64,000 nucleotides of DNA from Karstenula rhodostoma CBS 690.94 (GCA_010093485.1 MU001506.1:186001-250000), one strand, 5' to 3'. Shown: positions 10,271-21,093, counted from the first letter of the stretch. A program made the numbers and translations. Notes: generated by a model not told the origin, from the sequence alone.

Positions 10271-10339
10271 TACGAGACACGTCTGCCTACGAGACACGTC
10301 TGCCTACGAGCGGCGCAGTTGACTGCGCCGCTTGTAGGC
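10271..10339. repeat. Tandem 17-mer plus 18-bp-arm hairpin upstream of the DUF7730-like gene
   Basis: Two perfect tandem copies of TACGAGACACGTCTGCC (10271-10287 and 10288-10304) run into an inverted repeat with arms 10302-10319 and 10322-10339 and a two-base loop. The arms pair at 17 of 18 positions. The structure ends 80 bases before the ATG at 10419, so it lies in the promoter or 5' leader. Confidence 0.85.
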
Positions 10340-10418
10340 GGACCCAACTTAACTTGACATCGCTCTTGTACTGAGTATTTGCGCCACCCTTCGAATCACT
10401 CCTATATCAGAACCGAAA

Positions 10419-11393
10419 ATGGGTTCTTACAGTGCAGAAATCCATGCGTTTGATAATCGATTCGCCACCCCGCCCTGCTTACCGCCCGCTGTGGAGCAAT
10501 TGTGGAAGCCGATCCAGTGGAAGGCCAAACAATTTCTTCTCAAGTGGGCGCCGCGCTTCTTGGAATATATTTACCAGGTTGACGCGCGCAGAGCCCCGAA
10601 GCGCTACGCTCGATGGCGCGGTAGACAGGACAAATGCTGGCGTGCCCGCTTACCTCGCAAGATCGAGCAACCAGCGATAAGCCTGAACTCTAAAACGTTG
10701 GACCAACTGCAATCCCGTTTCTTCCAACTGCCGCTTGAATTGCGAGAGGAGATTTACGATTACATCTTCGACGGCGGGATTGTGCGGCTCGATGTGCAAG
10801 AGAAGGTCGATGGAAAGGTCGTGCGAGAGAAGGAGCCATATAGATTGAGGAATATGGAGCCACAACAATGTCTAGCTATTCTACAAGCTTGCAAAAAGAC
10901 GTAGGTACCCCGCACGATGGCACGCGCAGCGTTGTCCATGCACATGTTCAGGAAAATTTGCTCATCCTATTGCAGATATGTCGAAGCAGCTCATCTACTC
11001 TATAGCACAAACACCTTCAAGTTCCTGGATCTTACCACGTTCGTGTGCTTCGAAAGACTCGTTCCCAACCATTATTGGCATCGCATCCAGAGCATCTGTA
11101 TTGCATGGGACTATGACGAGATTCATTACCTATTCCAATACCATCAAAATCCGTGTCCGGCGAATGAGCAAACCTGGAATGAGGTCTGTCAAGCCATTTC
11201 GAAGATGAAAGGGCTTGGATTTCTCCGAGTGGATCTCGAATTATATGCAGAGGTAGTCTTGCAGCCGCTTCAAGAGATCACGGCCCCAGCCATATTCGAA
11301 TTTTTTGTCTGGAACAAAAGAAAAGCGTTCGCCGGCAGATGTGGGTGCGGATGCGGGAGGGCCGAGAGTTTTCACGGGAGCGGGCCCTACTAA
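10419..11393 (+). CDS. DUF7730-like conserved fungal protein
   Basis: Two exons, 10419-10900 and 10976-11393, with a 75-base intron (GTAGGT...TTGCAG), give 299 residues. Splicing joins LAILQACKKT to YVEAAHLLYSTNTFKF, a strongly recognisable arrangement. FFQLPLELREEIYDYIF upstream and HLLYSTNTF downstream are hallmarks of the large dothideomycete family annotated as DUF7730, whose LPxELRxxIY start resembles an F-box. No biochemical function is established for the family. The C-terminus is shorter than in many members and ends in an odd GRCGCGCGRAESFHGSGPY tail, so a further intron or truncation near 11290 is possible. Confidence 0.75.
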
Positions 11394-11919
11394 GTGGTTC
11401 ATATTATTTGTCTTCGTGTCACTCGAGACGCCGGTCAAGATAGCTGGAGCTCCACTGCTGTGAATCTATAGACGAAAATTGATGTGAATTAGCAACTACA
11501 AATCGCACCACTGAATTTACTCGCGAGTCATTCGAACTTCCTGTTTAGGTTCCAAATTGTGGAATCGTAGTTTTTACAGACAGCCACACGGGCCCGTTGT
11601 AGTCCACACGATTTTGTCTGCTTCGCTGGTCACATTGAAATTTCCGAGCAGCTTATGTAATCCTGCGCGTTGGCGAAAGAAAGGCATTACACCATGCACT
11701 TAATAGTTCTTAGTCTGCTTTACTATCGCTCTTCTTGAGGTCTTGTTATATATGGTGATTTGGTTTTAATCGCTTGTTTGCATTTTTAGATCCGTTATCA
11801 AGACTTGCGATCTTTGGTGGCGTTATCCGTACGACACGGCTGTGAAACCATTCAACCGGAATCCTTGCTAGCAATCGCTTAGGGATGCATTAGCATCCTC
11901 CCTACTTCTAGCTGGCACG
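11394..11919. other. Intergenic region upstream of a P450
   Basis: No gene is seen. A TATATATGG run lies near 11746-11754, about 170 bases before the P450 start, and could be a TATA element. Confidence 0.4.
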
Positions 11920-13628
11920 ATGCCTCTCACCTACGTCCACCCACGAGTCATGGCGGGCTTCATCGCCACCTTCGACGTCGTTGTCGTCGCTCTCCTCCTG
12001 ATCGCTTTGTTTCTGCTCTCTCTATCCGTGTACCGTCTATATTTGCATCCACTTTCTAATGTTCATAGTCCGAAACTTGCAGCTTTGACATCATGGCATG
12101 AGCTATGGCATGACTGCTTCCAGGGGGGAGGCGGGCAACACGCTTTCAAGATGCGCGAGATGCATGACTTACGGTACACTGTCGCTATTACGGATCATCC
12201 TTGGTGGGACTGCCCTGACTAGTGAATAGGTCCCATCATTCGTATCAACCCTTGGGAAGTCCACATAGATGGTCAGATAGACCCAGCCTTTTGGCATGTC
12301 CTGTATTCTCAATCAACCAAGCTGGACAAGGACGGTTGGTACTATAGTCAGACACTCCACTTCCGTCTGTCTTCGACATCTGACATGTACGGATCGTAGG
12401 CGGCTTCGGCTCGGGTCTCTCCACGGTCGCCACTAGTTCAAGCGAGCTTCACCGAGCGCGCCGCGGCGCAGTCTCCAGCTATTTCTCTGCTGGCCACGTC
12501 CGCAAGTACGAACCTATGGTTCTGGCGCAAGTCTCTAAGCTCATCGCTCGGCTTCAAAAGTGCAGCAGCAATGACGAGGTGGTTGATCTCGCAAATGCCT
12601 ACCGGTGTCTGACTATAGATGTCGTCACCTCCTTTTCAGTGCCGGACCCACGAAAGATGCTCGAGCTGGATGACTTTGGGAAAGGATCCAATGGTTTGAT
12701 GCGTGGTTTTTCCAAGCTCATTACGCTCCAAAGGCACATGAAGGTGGTGATACCACTTTTGGAACTAATTCCGGACTGGCTGGTAACCGCGGTGGACACT
12801 TCCGGCTCCTTTAGACAGCTTATGGATTTCCGCATAAGCTTCCAGAAGGCAGCGCAGCAGGCCCTTGATCGCAAGGGGAAGCCGCCACCAGGTCAAGAGC
12901 CGTCTAATCTTGACACCCTCTATAGCGCATCTGAGCTGGCGCAGAATGACAAGGTCATGAATTACTTTGTGGAGGAGGCCACTAACATTACTGGTGCGGG
13001 AACGGAAACCACAGCATCCACCTTGGGGCTGCTCACGTATCATGTTCTCTTTGATCGAGACGTCTTCGACAAGTTGTTGACAGAATTATCAGCCCTAGCG
13101 GGTAATAACACTGAACTTATGGAGCTGCGCATGCTGGAAAAACTGCCATACCTGCAAGGCTGCATCAATGAAGCTCTTCGCCTCTCCAATCCCGTTACAG
13201 GACGTCTTCCGCGATTCAACCCCCGTGCGGCCACTACTTACACGACCCCCGATGGCAAAACAACGTACACCTTTCCTCCTAACACAGTCATGTCCATGTA
13301 CATGCCCGACCTTCACTTCAACGCCTCCATCTTCCCCTCCCCGCACACTTTCAACCCCTCTCGCTGGATCGACACCTTGCCCGAACACCTCAAAGAGATG
13401 CACCGCTATTTTGTTCCTTTCTCCAAGGGAAGTCGGTCATGCTTGGGAATCGAGGTGGCGAAGATGGAGTTAGTGCTAACGGCTGGGAATGTGTTCCAGA
13501 AGCTGGGGAGGGATATGCGGCTTTGGGAAACGACCAAGAGGGACGTGAGCTGGGCCTATGATTTTTTTGCGCCTTATATTCCGGTCGACTCGAAGGGATT
13601 GAGGGTAAAGATTGGGAAGTCGTCATGA
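11920..13628 (+). CDS. Cytochrome P450 with an unresolved first splice junction (possible pseudogene)
   Basis: Exon 1 starts at 11920 with an N-terminal membrane anchor (VVVVALLLIALFLLSLSVYRLYLHPLS) and runs to about 12173 (KMREMHDLR). Exon 2 is about 12230-12346 (PIIRINPWEVHI...KLDKDGWYY). Exon 3 is 12400-13628 and starts at GFGSGLSTVATSSSELHRARRGA. Later motifs are intact: I-helix GAGTETTA, ExxR EALR, FNPSRW, and heme loop FSKGSRSCLG with the Cys ligand. The second intron (12347-12399) is clean. At the first junction, however, exon 1 and exon 2 lie in the same frame while the available GT (12174) and AG (12228-12229) would shift the frame, so no GT-AG pair joins them. This means a frameshift, an assembly error, or an intron I misread. 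The layout resembles fungal secondary-metabolism P450s of the trichodiene-oxygenase type; the substrate is unknown. Confidence 0.7.
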
Positions 13629-14726
13629 CCGGATTATGCGCAGGCGAGCGAGCCTCAATCCAATGTCAGAAGGTGGCGCGTAGGGAAGAAGAGGTTGTGC
13701 GCACCAGCTCCATGATCTGCCAGAAGCAATCCGTGACTTTCTCTGAAAATATGAATTCATTCTTACCTTGCGGATAACACCCGTCTTCAGGTTGCAGATC
13801 GTGCATAATGGTTTCCCATAGCATACTAATCCTTGCGCGAAGACTCATGTTAGTGGAAGACGTAGAAAAATATGGATTACGAGGATCCACGGTACAGCCC
13901 ACGACAACAAAGCTGAGGATCACTTGCTGGTAGGAAGATTCACTGAGAGTCCGCCGCCTGGAGCTCCTCGATTATAACTCTACCCATGCCACTGACCATC
14001 TATGAAGTCTCCCGCAAGTTAGGGAAACATGCCACGCAAACCATTGATCAAATGCTGTCATTTGGGAGAGCACACTGCGTAAGCGCACCAAGTGTACAGA
14101 TTCTATTGTTCCCTAGTGGGCAGGAAGGTCGAACCATGTAGGCGTGCCAACGGAACAGACGTAAAGATCCGGTGAAGGGTTGCAAGGAGGACCATAGCAC
14201 GTGACATTTACAGACCGGGGAATTATGAACTATTCCTCAAATCACTGAGTCGCAGTGCTACCACAGAAGGCAGGCAAAAAGAGGAAAACTTGGAAGAGGG
14301 CTAATTTACACTAGCAGCAACGTGAGGAAATCCTACCCAATCTGTCACGCTAACCAGATTTGGCACAGGTCCTGTGCAAATGTGAAATGTCAGAACAATC
14401 AGTAGGCCGAGTAGCAGAAGAATACAGGTCGTTTCTAGCTATCTTCTGGGGTCCGTGCATGTTGGGGCTGATGCGGCAGCCACAGCCACGAAGAGCAACT
14501 ATGAATCATCCACGCTAATCCCGATGTGGTCAAGCTTCATATGATTCATTACCATGCACATGCCTAGGCTTTACGATAGCCTAAGTGCCTGAGGTATATA
14601 ATGTAAAGAAAGAAGTGAGAATTAGGGTATTCATATCAGCAGTCCGCACAGAATCGATTTGACAACACAATCGATATAGAAGCTTCGAGTTACTGCTTCA
14701 AGACCGACCAATTTAATCTCCAGCCA
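13629..14726. other. Intergenic region with a TATA element before the next gene
   Basis: No ORF is supported; a minus-strand frame at 13666-13923 lacks any family signal. TATATAATG at 14595-14603, 124 bases before the next ATG, is a plausible TATA box. Confidence 0.5.
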
Positions 14727-15521
14727 ATGGTCGACGGCACGACAACTACTGCAACACCAACAACTACGAACATGCTCGATCTGAACTCCACTACAAACAC
14801 ATCTAGTACTCACGGAACTGTCAGCAATATGAGCGGAATGTCTCACGAGCATCCCAATACCACTTCGGCTCCGATGGAATTCTCCGATGACGAAACGAGC
14901 AACCCATGTCTTCGACTGGTCTCCCATTCGAGCATGTCTGAAAATTCAGATGAAGAACTTGTTTTTACGTCCAGAGAGAGCGCCAAGATCCGTTTACCAT
15001 CCGGGAAAACCATATCGAGGAAAGCAAACGGTCCACACACATCCAAACACCGATATCGGAGAACGACATCACCGAATACGGCAAGTCATATACACGTTTC
15101 CCGGAAGGTCCATGGAAATTGTGCGATGATACCAAACCCAGTCACATCAAAGGTCTCAACGTCTACGTTAAAGCCTAATCAACCACCGACCCCACCGACT
15201 TCGGACTCGGACAGCGAGCCTGATCACTCACCGCTGATATCCTATCATCAATCTTCTCACAACTCATTGACACATCACATCCGTCTCTCAAACCACCGCA
15301 CCACTATCCGCAGCTCAGATGCGCAGATGCTTGCTACAATGCCTATTTCTACACAGCACACATTGTTAGCGACGTCAAGAAAGGCGGTGGAAAGAGCGGG
15401 ACGGGAAGAGCAGGAGTATAGGAGGAAGCTGGATGGATATGGGAACTTGAAGAGTAAAGAAAGGTTTGTGAACGATGTGCCAGGTGGAAAGAGTCACAAG
15501 AACAGGTTTATGGCGCAGTGA
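14727..15521 (+). CDS. Unrecognised serine/threonine-rich protein
   Basis: A single exon of 264 residues with a plausible TATA box 124 bases upstream. The first 50 residues are almost all Thr, Ser, Asn and Gly. The middle carries IRLPSGKTISRK and a basic stretch (SKHRYRRTTS), then a proline/acid stretch (PPTPPTSDSDSEPDHSP). The end is basic and charged (ERAGREEQEYRRKLDGYGNLKSKERF), likely helical. There is no signal peptide, membrane segment or known domain. It is the first of a run of small unfamiliar genes up to 21.3 kb. It is probably disordered and may be nuclear; function is not known. Confidence 0.6.
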   Translation: MVDGTTTTATPTTTNMLDLNSTTNTSSTHGTVSNMSGMSHEHPNTTSAPMEFSDDETSNPCLRLVSHSSMSENSDEELVFTSRESAKIRLPSGKTISRKANGPHTSKHRYRRTTSPNTASHIHVSRKVHGNCAMIPNPVTSKVSTSTLKPNQPPTPPTSDSDSEPDHSPLISYHQSSHNSLTHHIRLSNHRTTIRSSDAQMLATMPISTQHTLLATSRKAVERAGREEQEYRRKLDGYGNLKSKERFVNDVPGGKSHKNRFMAQ

Positions 15522-15873
15522 TGGAAAAAGGATTACGAAAGCTTTTGTAGAATGTAGAACGTAATGCACAAAGCTTGAATTCGAAGATCTATGAACTTGA
15601 ATACTATAGGATCAGAAACTCCCAACGCGTGAACTATTTGGTGAATTGTCATACGCTCACCTAGTCTAAGAATATCTCACCGCCTTGTTCGTAATGGCAT
15701 TTGCTTCATCCAAGTCATCGTTTTTCATGTTGACCAAAGTATCAAGTTCGACGGCGACCTTCCAACCGCGCCAGAGTCACCCTCCGCACGGTATGTTTGC
15801 GGGTTGGGCACGGTGGCGATTCGCTACGGACGGCTTCAGTCTGTTCTTCGGAAACGCGCGAGTGACCACCGCC

Positions 15874-16464
15874 TCAGGCCATAATGTCTTCGAACGAAGG
15901 GAATGGCTCATCTGCGTGCAGCATCCACGAAAACAGACGGGCTGCAGGCTCCGATACAGAGCGGTCCACAGTAGCATACTCGGCATAAACTACTGATGGC
16001 GAGGGCTTCTTCCGGAGCGCGTTTGAGCGCTTCAGCTCGAAATTTACCAGCTCCTCGACGTGACTAGATTGGTATCCACGCTTGCGAGGACCGAACAGAT
16101 CAATGCCTACTGGCGTGTTCGATGGAACCCCACCAGCCTCGCTAATATCGTATGTACAGTGGTCAAGATCATCGGAAGCTGCGATGTGGGTCCCGTCGAA
16201 GTCGTGCCAGTAGTCCAGGTACTCTGCATGTTCAGAAGTCGGGATGTCGATCTCATCGCAGCCACGCCAGTAGTCCAAGTAGTCCACTTCACGCGACTGG
16301 GTCCAATGTCGTACCGGTGGAACTGTGTGCGCGGACCTCATATGAGTGAAATGTTCGGGATTTTCTTGCTTCATTCGCTCAGCAGGACATGTGACATTCC
16401 TCTGCTTTGGCGTTTGGCGACTCTTGGAACCAAAGGCAGACTTCAGCTTCGAAAGGAACCCCAT
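15874..16464 (-). CDS. Small KRSNAxRKK-motif protein 1
   Basis: A single exon of 196 residues. The N-terminus MGFLSKLKSAFGSKSR is short, basic and amphipathic. The middle contains two related blocks, DYLDYWRGCDEIDIPTS and EYLDYWHDFDGTHIAAS, which look like an internal duplication. Residues about 143-155 carry VNFELKRSNALRKKPSP, closely matching GNFEMKRSNAVRRKASP in the protein encoded at 17668-18345. A TTTATATATG element lies about 130 bases upstream on the minus strand. No known domain is recognised. Together with its neighbour it looks like one member of a small, locally duplicated, fast-evolving family. Confidence 0.65.
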   Translation of the reverse strand: MGFLSKLKSAFGSKSRQTPKQRNVTCPAERMKQENPEHFTHMRSAHTVPPVRHWTQSREVDYLDYWRGCDEIDIPTSEHAEYLDYWHDFDGTHIAASDDLDHCTYDISEAGGVPSNTPVGIDLFGPRKRGYQSSHVEELVNFELKRSNALRKKPSPSVVYAEYATVDRSVSEPAARLFSWMLHADEPFPSFEDIMA

Positions 16465-17667
16465 TTTGAAGTCAAGAATAACTATTAGGTTTTGTACTTG
16501 ATGGTTTGAAGTTACTAGAGAATTCTCCGTGTTCTTGGAGTTGCGGGTTCAACTTCGAACTGGGTGACATTATAAATTTAAACTCAACGGTCATATATAA
16601 AGGCATGGGCAAGAGTGCGGAGAGCATTCCGATGCAGCACTTTGCGGGCACGACATTTGGATATTTTTCAAGTATATATACAATGCGGTCAAAACTGACG
16701 ATAGTGAATGATTGACTGTAGTGAAAGTGACAAGTGAGCTCACAATGTTCCGTATAATGACATACCCGAGGGGTTGTCTCAAAATGCTACTTCAGTCGAT
16801 ACAGTCTTATCAGAAATATCATAGTACATTGGGGATACTAGGCAACTGATACAACGTTCGTTCAGGAGACAAACAGCCAATATCAAACCTTGGCTTTCCA
16901 ATCAATAGACAAACTGATAGAATACCTGAATCTAACCTAACAACGGGTTACGACACCAAAGTGCTCCTTCTCCCTTTCTAACTAATAGAGTAGGTGATTG
17001 CTTCGTGACAGCTGAAAGTATAAGGCGATTCTAATAAGGTGTTGGCGAACCTCATTCCACCCATTTCCTGACATAAATTCAATCTCCAGCTATAACCACG
17101 AATAAGCTTTGCAAGTGTGTAGACTGACGACTGAGAAAGGCAAATCACGATTTCAGTTTTTTGAGCGACATTGGTCTCACGTAGGTGTATGATAGTGATT
17201 TAGGTGATAATACTAGATTTCTAGACAGTTGGACTAAATACAGAAGGAACTGAGCAAAACATGTACGCGTACATTTACATATGGTCTGAGTCATACTGGA
17301 ATTCAGCATTCTAAAAGGCGCATTAGACAGCGCAATAGCCCTTGCATACGACTGAAGGTACCACAAAAGAAAGTAGCTGACTCGTAGAAGAGTTGACCAT
17401 CGTTCTTGTTATCCTGGGTGAGACACGGCCCGTCCCATTGTACCAAATATGATGCATGAGATTTCTCGACAGCCCGCCTTTCTTGCTGCATCTTTATTCA
17501 GATTTTGGATCAGGCATTGTATCATTGAAGATTATCAACCTTTCGAAACATGCACGGACGTTATTCCTCTGCTAGACTAACAAGTCTAGAGGTATTCCTA
17601 GAGCTTGTGCTCTGGCACACCCTCTAGCCGTGCCAGTGTCGTTGAGCGTGCCATCTTGATCTTCTCT
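16465..17667. other. AT-rich intergenic region
   Basis: No gene is supported. The region is AT-rich with short scattered ORFs, and the end near 16465 carries the promoter of the minus-strand gene at 15874-16464 (TATATAAA-type sequence around 16594-16601). Confidence 0.5.
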
Positions 17668-18345
17668 TTAGATAGCTCCGGTGAAGTCGACCGCAAGGGA
17701 AACCGGTGTGGTGTCTCCCACTGCAGCTTCACGGCACTTCGCAGTCTTTGGGACCATCTTGCGACGAATTGCACCATTCCGCTTGAGCTGAGATTGGGAA
17801 GGCGCCTTTTCGTCCAAGCCTGGTAACGATTCGGTGGGACACAGGAAAGAGAAAGGCCTATCTGACTGCTGAATCTTGGGTCGCAGAGTGGGCCTGGTTG
17901 GCTTGTAAGGAGAAGCCTTTCGACGGACTGCGTTTGAGCGCTTCATCTCGAAGTTGCCAGGCTTCTCGACATGGCCGGCCCTGGATCCATTCTCGCGCGG
18001 AGGAGCGTACACGCCTGAAAAATTGTACTCGTCTGAGCATTGCGAGGCATCCTCTACTTCAACACCGGAGTCTGCAGAGCTGATGCAGTCGCTCGCATCC
18101 TCGATACTCGCATGCATAGAACGCACCGAAGGCAGACGTACCAACGTTGGCCGTGCGGATCCTGCTTGCGCTCCGCGAACGGTACCTCCACCGAAGCTGG
18201 GCTGCTCATGTGCAGGCATCAGCGCCGTGTTGCCGATGACATTTGACGGGTCAGGCGGCGGATAAAATTCGTGATGTCGTTGCTTGTGGCTCTTGTAGGT
18301 GTACTTCAGCTTGTGCACCAGCCATTCCAAGACTTCTAGACCCAT
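17668..18345 (-). CDS. Small KRSNAxRRK-motif protein 2
   Basis: A single exon. I prefer the start at 18345 (MGLEVLEWLVHKLKY, 225 residues) over the longer frame from 18417, because CTATAAGGG lies about 110 bases upstream and the start then resembles the MGxxxKLK starts of its neighbours. The protein has a hydrophobic/basic start, a Ser/Asp-rich middle (CISSADSGVEVEDASQCSDEY), then EMKRSNAVRRKASP and, about 45 residues later, a weaker repeat QLKRNGAIRRKMVP. The shared motif and matching strand indicate common ancestry with the gene at 15874-16464. No known domain; function unknown. Confidence 0.65.
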   Translation of the reverse strand: MGLEVLEWLVHKLKYTYKSHKQRHHEFYPPPDPSNVIGNTALMPAHEQPSFGGGTVRGAQAGSARPTLVRLPSVRSMHASIEDASDCISSADSGVEVEDASQCSDEYNFSGVYAPPRENGSRAGHVEKPGNFEMKRSNAVRRKASPYKPTRPTLRPKIQQSDRPFSFLCPTESLPGLDEKAPSQSQLKRNGAIRRKMVPKTAKCREAAVGDTTPVSLAVDFTGAI

Positions 18346-19161
18346 GTCGAAAGATTGAGGTGAGGTTAAAGCGTTCGAGGCTTGGTGTATCCGGTTGAGA
18401 TACCAGGTGAGTTGCAAACCAAGTTGTGCATAATGGGGAAATTATTGTACCGGCCCTTATAGCGATGGGTCGAGGCGTATTGTGTGAGAGTTTGCCCTCC
18501 CTCTCCAAGGTTCGAAGGTGTTAGTTTCGGTGAAGAAAGAAGAGAGCGCAAGGTTCCTGATATTATTCGTGCGTGTGCGCTACTGCTCAACAACATCATC
18601 TAGTCACTATTCGACGCGCCGTCGCAATCGTACCGATGATTCAACAAGGCGCCGCTCCTCTACAGAGCCGGCTCCCCGGGTCGTTTAGCCTAACAGACTC
18701 CTCCATCTTCGAAGCATCATGCGAAGATCTTGCAATACGTATACAGAACCAATGAGACGATTTGTAAAATTGTAACGATTTCTTACTCACGAGGCTAATG
18801 CGTCATAAACTGTTTGTTAACTCAATTTCACAGGAGATGGTGAGTTCGGAGTTTGGAAAAATTTCTCGGTGTCTCACATTGTCACAGGCAACCTGTCTGC
18901 GTTGGTTGAACTCTCAATTTTTGTCTCCGAAATGCTGTACCCATTGTGGCAGCAGCTTCTATCGCATGAGTTCTACCATGAATTTCCTGAATTCCTGCAT
19001 CCAAGGAACTCTCCATAAATTAGAGGCTTTATTACAGCTGCCTTGTCCCATATTTTAGCCTTTTCGACGAGTGGTATTAGTTTCAGTGCTTCGAGAATCG
19101 AAAGTGTCCCGGTTGGGATTATCCTGGAGTAATGCTCTTAAGCGATCCCAGAACAGCAGCA
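18346..19161. other. Intergenic region between minus-strand small genes
   Basis: It carries the promoter of the 17668-18345 gene (CTATAAGGG near 18456-18464 on the minus strand). Nothing else is supported. Confidence 0.5.
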
Positions 19162-19917
19162 TCAACGCCACGCTGGGCGAGGTCGCTCATCGCCGGACGA
19201 CGCCTCGCCGCCGCTAATGATCCGTAAGATACGCGAGGGCTTGCTGTCACCGCTCTTGATCCGGAGTCCACGCACCCTACGCACAGCCCGTCCCGTGAGA
19301 ATACGAATTCTAGGGGGTGACGGACTATGTACGCGGCCCGCATACTCAGGCACCTCGGGTAGAGGACGAGGCGAGACCGTATGGGCAAAGCGCCGGCCGT
19401 GGCTAATTTGGTGAGCAGTGAGTGCAAGCTCAGTCATTCGCGCCAAAGTGTTGAAAGAGAAGCCAGGGGCAGTAGACGCCTGACTGGCTCCACTGTCAGA
19501 AGCTTCATTGTCTCCATCGAACACCTCACTGTCAACATCCATCTCGCCATGCATCTCTGTGTCCTCGTCGCCATCGAACTCCATATCTGTACCCCACCCA
19601 TTATGCGGTAGAATTCCAGACACTCGATATACTTCCTTCGGGCGATCGTAGCTGAAGTCTGGCGGGATCACGACTCCCGAGGGAGTGGTGTATGACTTGT
19701 AGGTGAAGTTGAGCGGCTCTTGGATATCGGTAGATCGAGTGCGGATGTATGACTTGACTGGCCGGATAGGATCAGGTGGAATCTGCCCGTTGGGATGCTG
19801 ATAGAAGGCCGCTACATCGCGGATTGGAGACTGTGGTGTCGAGAAAGGATTCCGATCGTGGTGGCCACGGAGCTTGATGCGCCGGAAGGCGGACTTCAGC
19901 TTTCGACGGATACCCAT
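19162..19917 (-). CDS. Unrecognised small basic/acidic protein
   Basis: A single exon of 251 residues. The N-terminus MGIRRKLKSAFRRIKLRG is like MGFLSKLKSAF of the gene at 15874-16464, suggesting kinship, although the KRSNAxRRK motif is absent. The middle is strongly acidic (MEFDGDEDTEMHGEMDVDSEVFDGDNEASDS in two runs around residues 112-142), and the C-terminus is arginine-rich (RAVRRVRGLRIKSGD). The charge layout (basic, acidic, basic) suggests a disordered regulatory or nucleic-acid-associated protein, but that is inference only. No domain is recognised. Confidence 0.6.
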   Translation of the reverse strand: MGIRRKLKSAFRRIKLRGHHDRNPFSTPQSPIRDVAAFYQHPNGQIPPDPIRPVKSYIRTRSTDIQEPLNFTYKSYTTPSGVVIPPDFSYDRPKEVYRVSGILPHNGWGTDMEFDGDEDTEMHGEMDVDSEVFDGDNEASDSGASQASTAPGFSFNTLARMTELALTAHQISHGRRFAHTVSPRPLPEVPEYAGRVHSPSPPRIRILTGRAVRRVRGLRIKSGDSKPSRILRIISGGEASSGDERPRPAWR

Positions 19918-20410
19918 ATTTGAGCGCTGTAGTTGAACACGACTGGGTGGTTCGGGCAGGGATGCTTAACTGGAAGGGCATTATTGAAATAGTAGTGGGG
20001 TTGCTATACCTGAGTGAGGTCAGTGAAGGCATAGTCCTCCCACTAATGCGCACGGCCTGCCTGAAAGATCAACATGTGATCTCCTGTATACGAGGGAATC
20101 GCTGGGGTATCACGTGTCCATGAAATTGGAACAGCTGGTGGTTCAAGAGGGGTTCAGTTGATATGGCGAAAATGTGAATGTGCATCAGGTGACCCTATGT
20201 GAAGAAGAACGCTCGATTCCAACACAAAGCGGCTTCACACGATGCAGAAAATCCTCATCAACTCCAGCTGTGTCGATTGTCATTTGAGCAAAACCGTCCA
20301 TGTCAGAACTCGCGTCTAGCACAATACCTTCACCACACTGCGAATGTGCTGCGTGCTAGGCCACGCAAAGTCTTGTCGGGCGCGCAGCAAGAGGTCTCAA
20401 TGGAATCTGC

Positions 20411-20746
20411 TCACTCGTTCCCGAATCTATTACCAGCATCAACGGACTCTTCCGGAGCACCAGAAACCTCGGTCGACAGCAAGCTCGTGTAAATTGATAA
20501 CGGAACGGGCTTCCGTCGAATCGAGGGAGTTAAATGGTCCACTTGAACCCGTTCGATCACCTCGTCCTCAGCAACACCCACAGGAAGAGGATTACCCATC
20601 TCAATGGGACTGCACGACCAGAACTCAACCGAATGGGACCGTGCAAGGGTAGGTGCCGTATACTGCATCGCACTATCCCGACAAGGTCTCTTCTTGATTT
20701 TAGGGGGGTTTACGAAGCAGCAAAGAGATGAGAGGAACGCTTTCAT
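20411..20746 (-). CDS. Possible small cysteine-start protein
   Basis: An open frame of 111 codons with an ATG. The start MKAFLSSLCCFVNPPKIKKRP resembles the start of the next small ORF (MTFFKSWLCFGRTPR) in pattern: hydrophobic with Cys, then basic. No TATA box, intron or known domain is visible. It lies on the same strand as the four neighbouring small genes. The evidence is weak; it may be a real member of the local set or a chance ORF. Confidence 0.35.
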   Translation of the reverse strand: MKAFLSSLCCFVNPPKIKKRPCRDSAMQYTAPTLARSHSVEFWSCSPIEMGNPLPVGVAEDEVIERVQVDHLTPSIRRKPVPLSIYTSLLSTEVSGAPEESVDAGNRFGNE

Positions 20747-21093
20747 ATTACTGCAGTTGAGGTTTTGGGTCAGTTCTGTGGTGTATCATATTCTAGATAG
20801 TATGATGGAATCTTTTGAGTAGTTACCATTTTCGATCACTGTAAGCGTACAATACTTTAACAAAGAGTTATGCAAGGTGAGAAATGGAACGTGTTGGATT
20901 TTTTGGAATCGTTATTCATTGAAATGAGATAGTACCCTTTGTGAAGCGACAGTACGAATTTGGGTAAAGTCATGAATGTCTCATACCCAAGACAGTCTTG
21001 AACTTACCGGCCTTCAAGATCTGCTCCATGAATCTACCCTAATGAATTGAGAACTCTATGGTTCCGCCGTGTACACCGAAAGTCCACATACCC

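Larger units (their letters stand above)
9153..10418. other. AT-rich gene-empty zone
   Basis: The part from 9160 to 9480 is very AT-rich and full of TA dinucleotides, as expected for decayed repeats. A 15-base word CTACGATTCAATCTC occurs twice (near 9246 and 9491). The region also holds the 55-base block and the hairpin listed separately. No gene is supported. Confidence 0.6.

Noticed and set aside
11920..13628. A secondary-metabolite gene cluster around the first P450
   Set aside because: No synthase, terpene cyclase, transporter or pathway regulator is found within 10 kb on either side; the neighbours are a DUF7730-like gene and small unknown proteins.
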